Assembly: GCA_022822245.1 (NCBI GenBank)
Contig: JAJECB010000527.1
Coordinates: 1-14,405, forward strand
DNA: 14,405 bases
Source: Gammaproteobacteria bacterium
Lineage (GTDB): Bacteria; Pseudomonadota; Gammaproteobacteria; HK1
Direction of reading: 5' to 3'
A program made the position numbers and the translations under genes. The first letter of the stretch is position 1, and each line of letters opens with the position of its first letter. Below are positions 6,975-13,952 of this stretch, piece after piece. Below the pieces are notes generated by a model. The model was not told the origin of the DNA. It saw nothing but the letters and a program-made list of their open reading frames with translations, and ran no database searches.

Positions 6975-7844
6975 ATGGACATCCGGCCCGTCGGCGACAG
7001 CTTCGCCCGCGAGGTGTCGGGGGTCGATCTCTGGCGCGAGCTTCCCGCTCCCACCGTCGAGGCGCTCCGCGACGCGTGGTCCCGCCACGGGGTGCTCGTG
7101 TTTCGCCGTCAGGCGCTGTCCGAGGAGGAGTACGCCGCCTTCAGCCGATGCTTCGGAGAGCTCGACCTCAGCGTCCGGCCGGACTGGGGCTCGAAGCACC
7201 GCTCCGGCGTCATCCACATCTCGAACATGCAAAACGGCCGGGGCGAGTCCATCGGCGGGCTCGGCGCCGGGGAGCTCGACTGGCACACCGATCAGAGCTA
7301 CGTCACCAACCCCTCGACCGGGAGCATGCTCTACATGGTCGAGATGCCGCCCGCCGGCGGCCGTACCTGGTGGGCGAACCTCAAGCTCGCGTGGGAGGCG
7401 CTCCCCGAGGCGACGAAGCGCCGGATAGAGCCCCTTCACGTCGTCTACGACTACCTCCTTCGCCAGTCCACCTACGACGACGAGGCGCCGATGTCGGAGG
7501 AGCTCCGCCGCCGGACCCCGCCCGTCTCCCACCCCCTCGTCAACGTCCACCCGGTAACGGGCGAGAAGGCCCTCTACCTCGACCCGGTGACCGCGGCCGG
7601 CATCGAGGGGTGGCCGGAGGGCGAGGGCCGGGAGCTCCTCGCCGAGATCCGCGCCCACGCGACGCAAGCCCCCTTCGTGTACGGCCACGAGTGGCAGATC
7701 GGCGATGTCGTCATGTGGGACAACGGCTTCCTCATGCACCGCCGCGACGAGTTCGACCCCGACGCCCTCCGCTGGCTCAAGCGCACCACCCTGTACCTCC
7801 CCCCCGAGCGCCACATCGTCCCGACCTCCCGCCTCGTCGCGTAG
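6975..7844 (+). CDS. TauD/TfdA family Fe(II)/2-oxoglutarate dioxygenase, 289 residues
   Basis: The family hydroxylates small substrates with Fe(II), O2 and 2-oxoglutarate. The ATG at 6975 has AGGAGG (6964-6969) five bases upstream. The N-terminal region GDSFAREVSGVDLWRELPAP (7-26) matches the usual family opening. The metal triad is visible: His104 and Asp106 in LDWHTDQSY and His255 in DNGFLMHRRDEF. Arg266 and Arg270 in RWLKRTTLY lie 11 and 15 residues after the last His, the spacing of the co-substrate and substrate-side arginines of E. coli TauD. The residues that would bind taurine are not otherwise evident, so the substrate is unknown. It probably is co-transcribed with the DapA-family lyase. 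A short GC hairpin, CCCGC/GCGGG (7845-7860), follows the stop without a T-run. Confidence 0.94.
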   Translation: MDIRPVGDSFAREVSGVDLWRELPAPTVEALRDAWSRHGVLVFRRQALSEEEYAAFSRCFGELDLSVRPDWGSKHRSGVIHISNMQNGRGESIGGLGAGELDWHTDQSYVTNPSTGSMLYMVEMPPAGGRTWWANLKLAWEALPEATKRRIEPLHVVYDYLLRQSTYDDEAPMSEELRRRTPPVSHPLVNVHPVTGEKALYLDPVTAAGIEGWPEGEGRELLAEIRAHATQAPFVYGHEWQIGDVVMWDNGFLMHRRDEFDPDALRWLKRTTLYLPPERHIVPTSRLVA

Positions 7845-8155
7845 CCCGCCCCCGTGCGGGAAAGTGGACGGCGTGCGGCAATCCGCGCGATCTTCCGGCG
7901 TGCGTCGGCAGGCCGAAGAGGCGGTTTTGAGCGCTTCTCAATCCATGCTACATACCGCAGGGGTGTCGTCGGGCGCCCGAGCTGACGCCCTCGCAAGGAG
8001 GGAAGAGCGTTGAAGGACCGAGCCTCGCACGCTTGGCGCGAGCGCCCTGCGGCGGGAATGGGGTCCATGGCAGGTTGGCACTGAATCCCTCCCCTGCCCC
8101 TCGTGCGCGTGGTGATCCGGACCGTCAGCGAAACGAGATCGAGGGGGAGACGATC
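7845..8155. other. Intergenic region before the broken desaturase gene
   Basis: These 311 bases contain no long gene. Seen here: a hairpin directly after the dioxygenase stop (7845-7860), an inverted repeat TTGAG/CTCAA (7927-7941, five-base spacer) that overlaps a possible -35 box TTGAGC, and a strong Shine-Dalgarno AAGGAGG (7995-8001) ahead of a TTG-started 24-codon frame (8010-8084). The -10 candidate TACATA (7949-7954) is poor. The region probably held the promoter and leader of the desaturase gene when it was intact. Confidence 0.4.
8010..8084 (+). CDS. Possible 24-residue leader or remnant peptide
   Basis: A TTG at 8010 lies eight bases after a full AAGGAGG and opens a 24-codon frame ending in TGA at 8084. 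The product starts MKDRASHAWRERP and has no recognised domain. It could be a leader peptide or the stub of a lost gene. Since AAGGAGG can occur by chance in purine-rich DNA, this is only a candidate. Confidence 0.2.
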   Translation: MKDRASHAWRERPAAGMGSMAGWH

Positions 8156-8511
8156 ATGAGCGAGACCGCGCTCGGAGTCCGCGACGCGCGCGGCGACTGG
8201 CGGCCGCCCTACGTCATCGAGAAGCCGATTTTTCTCAACTGGCCCCCTCGGCCGGGCGCCATCGCGAAATGGTTCCTTGGCTGGCCCGGCTACTTCTGGC
8301 CATGGAACGTGTTCTTCTTTCTGTTTCCCCTGGTGTCCTGGTTCTACTCCATCACAAGTACTTCGAGTGCAACTACGGCGGCGGCGACGGGCTGCTGATC
8401 TTCGACCACCTGTTCGGCACCTTCCACGATGGCTCGGACGGGGCCCATGAGCGCATGAATCGGTGTCTCGCCGAGCGCCACTGGGCGAAGAAGGCGGCGG
8501 GCGCGGCGTAG
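8156..8511 (+). pseudogene. Sterol desaturase / fatty acid hydroxylase family gene with internal deletion and frameshift
   Basis: The two ends of one gene are joined with the middle missing. From the ATG at 8156 (purine-rich GAGGGGGAGA at 8141-8150 upstream) the frame reads about 64 residues of a typical N-terminal region, including WPPRPGAIAKWFLGWPGYFW and a hydrophobic stretch FFFLFPLVSWFY. Near 8345-8350 the recognisable sequence moves to the +2 frame and resumes at the last histidine box, LHHKYFECNYGGGD, then FDHLFGTF and the tail HERMNR, ending with TAG at 8509-8511. Intact members are about 300 residues or more with several membrane helices and three histidine boxes that bind two irons. 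Here the first boxes and most helices, roughly 200 residues, are absent. The original frame runs on only to a stop at 8396-8398. The gene cannot encode a working hydroxylase. Confidence 0.82.
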
Positions 8512-8537
8512 GCTCGCCGGCCGGGTCGAACCCGCGC

Positions 8538-8575
8538 GGGACCACCACATCGACGGAACCCCCGTCGGTGGTCCC
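8538..8575. terminator. Bulged hairpin between convergent genes, possible bidirectional terminator
   Basis: The arms are GGGACCACC (8538-8546) plus GACGG (8552-8556), and CCGTC (8562-8566) plus GGTGGTCCC (8567-8575). They pair over 14 bases with a five-base bulge (ACATC) and a five-base loop (AACCC). A smaller hairpin CGGGT/ACCCG lies just to the left (8522-8534). Neither strand shows a clear T-run, so this is a terminator candidate by position between convergent genes rather than by full consensus. Confidence 0.4.
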
Positions 8576-8597
8576 GGCTCCGGAACGAACGGCGCCG

Positions 8598-8717
8598 CTA
8601 CGCGGCGCGGACGCAGCGCACCATGTGGCGGGGCGAGAGCTCGAAGGCGACCATCGGTTCCCGGAAGATCTTCCCCACTTCAGTACTTCGAAGATCGGCC
8701 AGGGCCTGCTCGCTCAT
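8598..8717 (-). CDS. Possible 39-residue small protein or gene remnant downstream of the amidase
   Basis: The minus strand has an ATG at 8717 and a TAG at 8600-8598. The product starts MSEQALADLRSTEVGKIFRE and ends with a basic segment; I recognise no family. The frame is the same as that of the amidase and is open from the amidase stop (8750-8748) onward, so the segment RRYIVLAMSEQALADL may be the C-terminal end of a lost gene. GGAGG lies about 15 bases before the ATG, too far for a good ribosome binding site. Low confidence as an expressed gene. Confidence 0.22.
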   Translation of the reverse strand: MSEQALADLRSTEVGKIFREPMVAFELSPRHMVRCVRAA

Positions 8718-8747
8718 CGCGAGAACGATGTACCTCCGGGTCCGGGA

Positions 8748-10160
8748 TCAGAGCTCCGGGGCGCGGGCCGGGAAGCCGGTGGCCGCCTCGTAGGCGGCCG
8801 CGGCGCGGCACAGGGTCGCCTCGTCGAAGGGCCGCCCGGCGAGCTGGAACGAGCAGGGCAGCCCGTTCGCGGTGAAGCCGCACGGCATCACGATGGACGG
8901 GCAGGTGAGGAAGCTGATGGGAAGCGTGCAGCGCACGATGCCGGCGATGATCCGGGTGAACGCGCGCGACGCCCCGACATCGGTCTCCTCGATGGTCGGG
9001 ATGGGCATCGGGAACGCCGGGAGGTGCAGGACGTCGCACGACCCGAACACCTGCTCCACGAAGTCGGCGACGAGGCGGGGCCGAAGCTGGAGCGCGCGCA
9101 GGTACCAGGTGACCGGGGTGGCGAGGCCGGGCACGATCCGGGCCCGGACCTGGGGGCCGTAGTCGTCGGCGCGGCCCGCGAGCCAGTCCGCGTGCAGGGT
9201 CGCCGCCTCCGAGGTCTGGACGATGTGCTGGAGGTGCGCGATGTGCTCGTGGTGGGGCACGGTGACCTCGACGATCTCCGCCCCGAGGCCCTCGAGCTCC
9301 CGGAGCGACCCGTCGAGCAGGGCCTTCACCTCCGCCGCCACCGTGTCGTAGTAGTAGTTGCGCGGCACCCCGACCCGGAGCCCCCGGACGTCGGGGGCTT
9401 CGGTAGCCGCCTCGTAATCCGGGACGGGCATCGTGCTGCTCGTCGCGTCCTCCGGATCGTGTCCCGCGATGACTCCGAGGAGGCGGGCCGCGTCGCGCAC
9501 GGTGCGGGTGAGCGGCCCCGCGTTGTCGAGGGAGAACGAGAGGCCCATCATCGCGTGGCGGCTCACCCGGGTCTGGGTCGGCTTGATGCCGACGAGGCCG
9601 TTGGCGGCGGCGGGGAGGCGAACCGAGCCGCCCGTGTCCGAGCCGAGCGCCCCGAAGACGAGCCGGGCGGCCACCGAGGACCCGGAGCCGCTCGACGAAC
9701 CGCCCGAGATGTGCGCGGGGTTCCAGGGATTGCGGCAGGCCCCGAAGTGGGCGTTGTGGCCGGTCGGGCCGTGCGCGAACTCCGAGAGGTTGAGCCCCCC
9801 GATGTCGAGGGCTCCGGCCGCGTCGAGCCGCCGGAGCACGGTGGCGGTCCGGTCCGGCACGAAGTCGCGCCGGATCTTCGAGCCGCACGTGCAGACCACC
9901 CCTGCCCGGTAGAACATGTCCTTGTGGGCGAGGGGGACCCCGTGGAGCGGCCCCGCCGGCTCGCCGGCCGCAAGGGCCCGATCCGCCGCGTCGGCCTGGG
10001 CGAAGGCCTCTTCCGCGTCGAAGCGGATGAAGCAGTTGAGGTCGCCGGCGTGGCGCTCGATGCGCTCGACGCAGGCGGCGGTGACCTCCCGCGAGGAGAG
10101 CTCGCGGGAGCGGATGCGCTCCGCGGCGTCGCAGAGGGAGAGCTCGGCCGGCGAGGTCAC
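8748..10160 (-). CDS. Amidase signature (GatA/AtzE-type) family amidohydrolase, 470 residues
   Basis: These enzymes hydrolyse amide or related C-N bonds with a Ser-cisSer-Lys triad. All parts are visible: Lys80 in PLAHKDMFYRAG, the Gly/Ser-rich signature ISGGSSSGSGSSVAARL (151-167) with the cis-Ser, and nucleophile Ser179 in GSDTGGSVRLPAA (173-185). GIKPTQTRVSR (191-201) is also typical. The start is GTG at 10160; on the minus strand GGAGG lies six bases before it, inside the small upstream gene, and the GTG overlaps that gene's TGA, implying translational coupling. Length fits stand-alone amidases and AtzE. The upstream partner resembles AtzG/GatC, so an AtzE-AtzG-type complex is plausible. 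No GatB gene is in view, so a tRNA amidotransferase role is less likely. The substrate is unknown. Confidence 0.93.
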   Translation of the reverse strand: MTSPAELSLCDAAERIRSRELSSREVTAACVERIERHAGDLNCFIRFDAEEAFAQADAADRALAAGEPAGPLHGVPLAHKDMFYRAGVVCTCGSKIRRDFVPDRTATVLRRLDAAGALDIGGLNLSEFAHGPTGHNAHFGACRNPWNPAHISGGSSSGSGSSVAARLVFGALGSDTGGSVRLPAAANGLVGIKPTQTRVSRHAMMGLSFSLDNAGPLTRTVRDAARLLGVIAGHDPEDATSSTMPVPDYEAATEAPDVRGLRVGVPRNYYYDTVAAEVKALLDGSLRELEGLGAEIVEVTVPHHEHIAHLQHIVQTSEAATLHADWLAGRADDYGPQVRARIVPGLATPVTWYLRALQLRPRLVADFVEQVFGSCDVLHLPAFPMPIPTIEETDVGASRAFTRIIAGIVRCTLPISFLTCPSIVMPCGFTANGLPCSFQLAGRPFDEATLCRAAAAYEAATGFPARAPEL

Positions 10161-10399
10161 GATGCGCCTCCGTCCGTGCCGGCCTCGCCCGCCCCGGGTG
10201 CGAGCCGCCGCATCACGGTCGCGACCTCCGCGGGCTCCGCGTCGAAGCGGGGCCGGTCGGCGAGGGTGCCGAGGGTTCCCTTCGTGTTGACGAGGAGGTT
10301 GGTCACGCGCTCCGCGTCGCCCTCGTCGAACTCCGCGTCCTGGGTGGCGAGGACGAACTCCGCGAGGGACGCGGCGCCCACCTTGGTCGATTCGTTCAT
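10157..10399 (-). CDS. Small AtzG/GatC-like protein, likely amidase partner, 80 residues
   Basis: The gene starts with ATG at 10399 and stops with TGA at 10159-10157, overlapping the amidase start by four bases. The protein is short and helical: SLAEFVLATQDAEFDEGDAE (11-30), VTNLLVNTKGTLGTLADRPR (32-51), then FDAEPAEVATVMRRL near the end. A small helical protein with a late acidic-Pro-Ala stretch encoded directly before an amidase fits AtzG, the subunit that stabilises the amidase AtzE, and its relative GatC. The match is by size, position and pattern, not by clear identity. The ribosome binding site is weak (GGAG about eleven bases upstream). Tight coupling supports equal-ratio production with the amidase. 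Confidence 0.68.
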   Translation of the reverse strand: MNESTKVGAASLAEFVLATQDAEFDEGDAERVTNLLVNTKGTLGTLADRPRFDAEPAEVATVMRRLAPGAGEAGTDGGAS

Positions 10400-10645
10400 G
10401 CGTGGCCTGCTCCGGTCATCCGCCTGCGTCCAAGCATATCCCATCGCCCCCGTTCGATGCGGTACGGCGGCCGGGAGAGAACGGGCCGTGGTCACCGATG
10501 CCCGGTGCCGGCGGCGGGAAGGCGACCGTCCCCGGAAGTGAGGGTCGGGAGCGCCCGCGTCTTGCACGGGTGGGCCGGAGCGGTTGGAATGAAGGCGGGC
10601 GGCGTCTCGCCGCACGAGTGGTCCAACGAGGAGGAGGACGGACGG

Positions 10646-11656
10646 ATGCGGATCGTGGTGGTCGGAGCGGGGGCGATGGGCGGGTCGTATGGCGGGTTGC
10701 TCGCGTTGGCGGGCGAGGAGGTGAGCCTGCTCGATGCCCGGAGCGAGCACGTCGAGGCCGTCCGCCGGGACGGGCTTCGCGTCTCCGGGGTGTTCGGCGA
10801 GCACGTCGTGCGGCTCCCCGCCGCCGAATCTCCGGAGGGGCTCGAGCCGTCCGGCGGCGGCCGGGCCGAGCTCGTCATCGTCTTCACCGACACCAACGCG
10901 ACCCGGGAGGCGGCGCGAGCCGCGGACCGACTGCTCGCCCCGGAAGGCTGCGCGATCACGTTCCAGAACGGGATCGGGAACGTCGAGACGCTGCAGGAGG
11001 AGCTGGGGGCGGAGCGGGTGCTCGGGGGCTCGAGCATGTGCAGCGCCCTCGTCGAGGCGCCCGGCCACGTGGTGATGACCCACCGCGGTCCGACCTCGAT
11101 CGGCGAGCTCGACGGTCGGCGGACGAACCGACTGCAGCGGGTCGCGGCGGCGCTTGAGCGGGCCGGCTTCGAGGTCCACGTGAAGGACGACGTGAACGCC
11201 CAGATCTGGACCAAGTTCATCGTCAACAGCGCGATCAACGCGCTTTGTGCCACGACGGGCCTTCGTCTTGGCGAGGTCGCGCGGCTTCCCGAGATGGACG
11301 CCCTCCAGGACCGGGTGCTGGACGAGGCGTTCGCCCTGGTCCGGGCAAAGGGGCTCACGATTGCGGAGGCGGACGTTCGGGCGACCATCAAGCGGAACTG
11401 CCGCCTCAAGTTCAGCCGCCCGTCGATGCTCCAGCACGTCGAGTCGGCCCGGCGGACCGAGATCGACGCGATCAACGGCGCGCTCGTGCGCGAGTCGCGC
11501 ATGCTCGGCCTCGCCGCCCCCTACAACGAGGCGCTCACCGCGCTCCTCAAGGGCCGCGAGCGCGACGCCATCCGCCGCCGGGAGAACCCGGACCTCGACT
11601 ACGACGCGTGGGAGGCCGAGGCGGCAGTGGAGGAGGAGAAGCGGGCGGAGGCGTGA
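10646..11656 (+). CDS. Ketopantoate reductase (PanE/ApbA) family oxidoreductase, 336 residues
   Basis: The family reduces 2-oxo acids such as ketopantoate with NADPH. The ATG at 10646 has AGGAGG (10632-10637) eight bases upstream and begins exactly at the Rossmann strand MRIVVVGAGAMGG (G-x-G-x-x-G at 7-12). Other marks are FQNGIGNVETL (106-116), the catalytic Lys190 in IWTKFIVNSAINAL with Asn194 and Asn198, and Glu272 in RRTEIDAINGAL, equivalent to the substrate-binding Glu of E. coli PanE. The protein is a little longer than E. coli PanE because of an acidic, charged tail (EAEAAVEEEKRAEA). Many homologues in catabolic regions act on other 2-oxo acids, so a role in coenzyme A synthesis is not assured and no symbol is given. 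It is divergent from the amidase pair, with a 246-base spacer. Confidence 0.92.
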   Translation: MRIVVVGAGAMGGSYGGLLALAGEEVSLLDARSEHVEAVRRDGLRVSGVFGEHVVRLPAAESPEGLEPSGGGRAELVIVFTDTNATREAARAADRLLAPEGCAITFQNGIGNVETLQEELGAERVLGGSSMCSALVEAPGHVVMTHRGPTSIGELDGRRTNRLQRVAAALERAGFEVHVKDDVNAQIWTKFIVNSAINALCATTGLRLGEVARLPEMDALQDRVLDEAFALVRAKGLTIAEADVRATIKRNCRLKFSRPSMLQHVESARRTEIDAINGALVRESRMLGLAAPYNEALTALLKGRERDAIRRRENPDLDYDAWEAEAAVEEEKRAEA

Positions 11657-11659
11657 ACG

Positions 11660-11678
11660 GGGCCGGCCGTCCCGGCCC
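11660..11678 (+). terminator. Hairpin after the ketopantoate-reductase-family gene
   Basis: GGGCCGG (11660-11666) pairs with CCGGCCC (11672-11678) around a five-base loop, starting three bases after the stop codon. It is followed by TGCTTCGT, only a poor T-rich tail. Position and a seven-base all-GC stem favour a terminator. Confidence 0.45.
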
Positions 11679-11813
11679 TGCTTCGTGAGCCGGGGACGCG
11701 GACGGTGGCGTGGCCCATCCGCGGGGTCGATGCTCCACGTTGTCCGCCACCGAATCCCGGAACTGTCGCAATTGGGGCCGTGAGCCCGCGCCCGGTGAGG
11801 GGTCGATGTCCCG

Positions 11814-13799
11814 TCAGGTCGCGCTGGCGCCGATCGCCCGGCCCGCGCGGTGTCCGTCGACGACCGCGATCTCGATGTCCCGCGGCTGGTAGCAGTCCCC
11901 GATCACGTGGACCTCCGCCAGCCGGTCCGCGAGGGCGCCGCCGAGGGCATCCTCGGGCACGCCCCCCGCGGCGAAGACGACGGTGTCGATCCCTTCCATC
12001 GTCCTCGGCTGCCACGAGATGACGTTGTACACGTCCACCGAGCCGTCCTCGATCTCCCATACCCCGGTGAACGGAGTGAGGGTCACGTTCTTCTCAAGGA
12101 GGCGCTCCGTCAGGTTGTGCCAGGCCGGTATCGGCATCTCGCAGCCGACGTACGCGAGTCCGGTGACGATCTCGACCTTCCGGCCCGTGTCCGCGATGAG
12201 CTCGGCAACGGTGGGAGCCTCCGCCCGGCCCAGGGTGTCGACGACGAGCACGCTCTCCCCGATCGCGGCATTGCCCTGGATCACCTCGCGCGCGGTCAGC
12301 ACGTGGCGCTTGTCGCTGCCGATGACCTCGGGGCGAAACGCGTTCGAGCCGGTCGCGACCACGACCGCATCGGGGCGTTCGGCGAGGATGTCGTCGACCC
12401 CCGCCTCGGTGCGCAGGCGTACATCCACCCCGAGCCGGTCGAGCTGGCGCTCGAAGAAGAGGATGATCTCCTCGAAGCTGTCGCGCGCCGGGGTCCGCAT
12501 CACGAGGTTCACCTGGCCGCCGAGACGGCCCCCGCGCTCGAACAGCACCACCTCGTGCCCGCGCTCGGCCGCGATGCGGGCGGCTTCGAGGCCCGCCGGC
12601 CCGCCCCCCGCGACCACCACCCGGCGGCGCTCCGCGGCCGGCGGCAGCACCGCCCATTCCCCCTCGCGGCCGGTGACCGGGTTGTAGATGCACCCCACTC
12701 CCAGACCCACGTAGATGTGCCCGACGCAGCTCTGGGTGCACGCGATGCAGGTGCGGATGTCGGCGGTGCGGCCCTCCCGCGCCTTGTTCGGGAGGTGGGG
12801 GTCGGCGATGAGCGCCCGTGCCATCCCGACGAGGTCCGAGACGCCCTCCGCGATGAACCGCTCCGCGACGGCGGGCGAATCGAGCCGGCCGGTCCCGACC
12901 ACCGGCAGCGAGACCTGTTCCTTGATCCCGCGGGGCAGGTGCGCGAACGCGCCCGGGGGGTAGTAGTGCGCAGGCCAGTGGGCGCGGCCGCTCCGTGGGC
13001 TCGGCACGATGCCCTGCCACATGTTGAAGTAGTCGACTTTGCCGTGCGCTTCGAGGAGGCGCGCGACTTGGCGGTACTCGTCGAGTTGGAGGCCCCACTC
13101 CTCGAGATCGTCGTACATCCGGATGCCGAGGATGCGCCCCCGCCCGATCGCGCCCCGCACCGCGTCCACCGTCTCGTAGAGGAACGTCATCCGCTCCTCG
13201 AGGGTCGCGCCGCCGTAGCGGTCCTCCCGGCGGTTCGATTGCGCGTTCAGGAAGTTGGGGACGAGGTAGTCCATGCCGATTGCAAGCTCGACCCCGTCGA
13301 GGTCCCCCGCCACCGCGCGGCGCCCCGCGGCCGCGAACTGTTCGAGGGTCTCCTCGATCTCGGCGATCGTCATCGCGTGGGGAACGAGCTGGGGGGCGGA
13401 GAAGTCGGGGGCCGGCACCGCCGACGGCGCGATCGAGGGCCGCGTGAGAAACGCTGCCGCGTCCGCGACCCGCCGCCCCCGATGCCCGAGCTGGGCAAGG
13501 AGCGGCACCTCGTATGCGTGGGTCGCGGCCGCCATCCGCTGGTACACCGGCACGATGCGCTCGTCGTAGCTCGCGAGCGAGAGCGACACCTCGCCGTCGT
13601 AGTACGGCACGGTGTGCCCCGTCACCACGATCCCGACCCCGCCCTTCGCCCGCTCTCCGACGTAGTCCACGTAGCGTTGCGTGGGAAGGCCGTCCCCGGT
13701 CTGGAAGTGCGCGGCGTGCCCCGTGTTCATGATCCGGTTCTTGAGCGTATACGCCCCGATGGCGATGGGGCTGAAGAGATGCGGGAACGAATCGGACAT
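11814..13799 (-). CDS. Fe-S flavoprotein oxidoreductase of the 2,4-dienoyl-CoA reductase / trimethylamine dehydrogenase type, 661 residues
   Basis: The layout is an N-terminal FMN-binding TIM barrel of the old-yellow-enzyme family, a [4Fe-4S] linker, and a C-terminal FAD/NAD(P) unit. Cys351, Cys354, Cys358 and Cys370 (C-x2-C-x3-C-x11-C) are the cluster ligands. The dinucleotide loop is VVVAGGGPAGLEAARIA (394-410), and VVATGSNAFRP (480-490) belongs to the second nucleotide-binding part. In the barrel, SNRREDRYGG (188-197) is the usual mark, but the segment before it reads ELAIGMDYL (171-179), where relatives normally have an active-site His/Tyr and His. Relatives reduce enoyl compounds or demethylate amines; the substrate cannot be told. 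The ATG at 13799 has GAGGGG a few bases upstream. A dehydrogenase gene 153 bases upstream on the same strand may be co-transcribed. Confidence 0.93.
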   Translation of the reverse strand: MSDSFPHLFSPIAIGAYTLKNRIMNTGHAAHFQTGDGLPTQRYVDYVGERAKGGVGIVVTGHTVPYYDGEVSLSLASYDERIVPVYQRMAAATHAYEVPLLAQLGHRGRRVADAAAFLTRPSIAPSAVPAPDFSAPQLVPHAMTIAEIEETLEQFAAAGRRAVAGDLDGVELAIGMDYLVPNFLNAQSNRREDRYGGATLEERMTFLYETVDAVRGAIGRGRILGIRMYDDLEEWGLQLDEYRQVARLLEAHGKVDYFNMWQGIVPSPRSGRAHWPAHYYPPGAFAHLPRGIKEQVSLPVVGTGRLDSPAVAERFIAEGVSDLVGMARALIADPHLPNKAREGRTADIRTCIACTQSCVGHIYVGLGVGCIYNPVTGREGEWAVLPPAAERRRVVVAGGGPAGLEAARIAAERGHEVVLFERGGRLGGQVNLVMRTPARDSFEEIILFFERQLDRLGVDVRLRTEAGVDDILAERPDAVVVATGSNAFRPEVIGSDKRHVLTAREVIQGNAAIGESVLVVDTLGRAEAPTVAELIADTGRKVEIVTGLAYVGCEMPIPAWHNLTERLLEKNVTLTPFTGVWEIEDGSVDVYNVISWQPRTMEGIDTVVFAAGGVPEDALGGALADRLAEVHVIGDCYQPRDIEIAVVDGHRAGRAIGASAT

Positions 13800-13837
13800 G
13801 ACGGATCCCCTCGACGACGTTCAGCTTTTCGGTACAT

Positions 13838-13867
13838 GCGAGCGCCGGAGGCGGGAGCTGCGCTCGC
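13838..13867. repeat. Inverted repeat between the dehydrogenase and flavoprotein genes
   Basis: GCGAGCG (13838-13844) and CGCTCGC (13861-13867) are perfect inverted copies around a 16-base spacer, in the 153-base gap ahead of the flavoprotein gene. They could form a hairpin in the minus-strand transcript or act as a regulator site. No T-run follows on the minus strand. Given the GC content, chance is possible. Confidence 0.3.
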
Positions 13868-13952
13868 CCCTCGGCGCCACCCGCGCCGGCGTGCGTGCCT
13901 CTCCTCTCGCCGGAAGCGCTCCCCGAACTGGCAAATTGGTGACGGAAGCGGG

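Noticed and set aside
8748..10399. Atrazine or cyanuric acid degradation from the AtzE/AtzG resemblance
   Set aside because: No AtzD or AtzF gene is visible, and amidase-signature proteins cover many substrates.
8463..10541. 692-codon plus-strand frame opposite the amidase
   Set aside because: It is antisense to a fully recognisable amidase with all catalytic residues; the product is Arg/Gly/Glu-rich without a domain.
10562..10590. TTGCAC-17-TGGAAT as a promoter for the ketopantoate-reductase-family gene
   Set aside because: Both boxes match the consensus poorly; listing it would overstate the evidence.
10646..11656. Authentic panE for coenzyme A synthesis
   Set aside because: Paralogues of this family are common in catabolic regions and the neighbours give no link to pantothenate.
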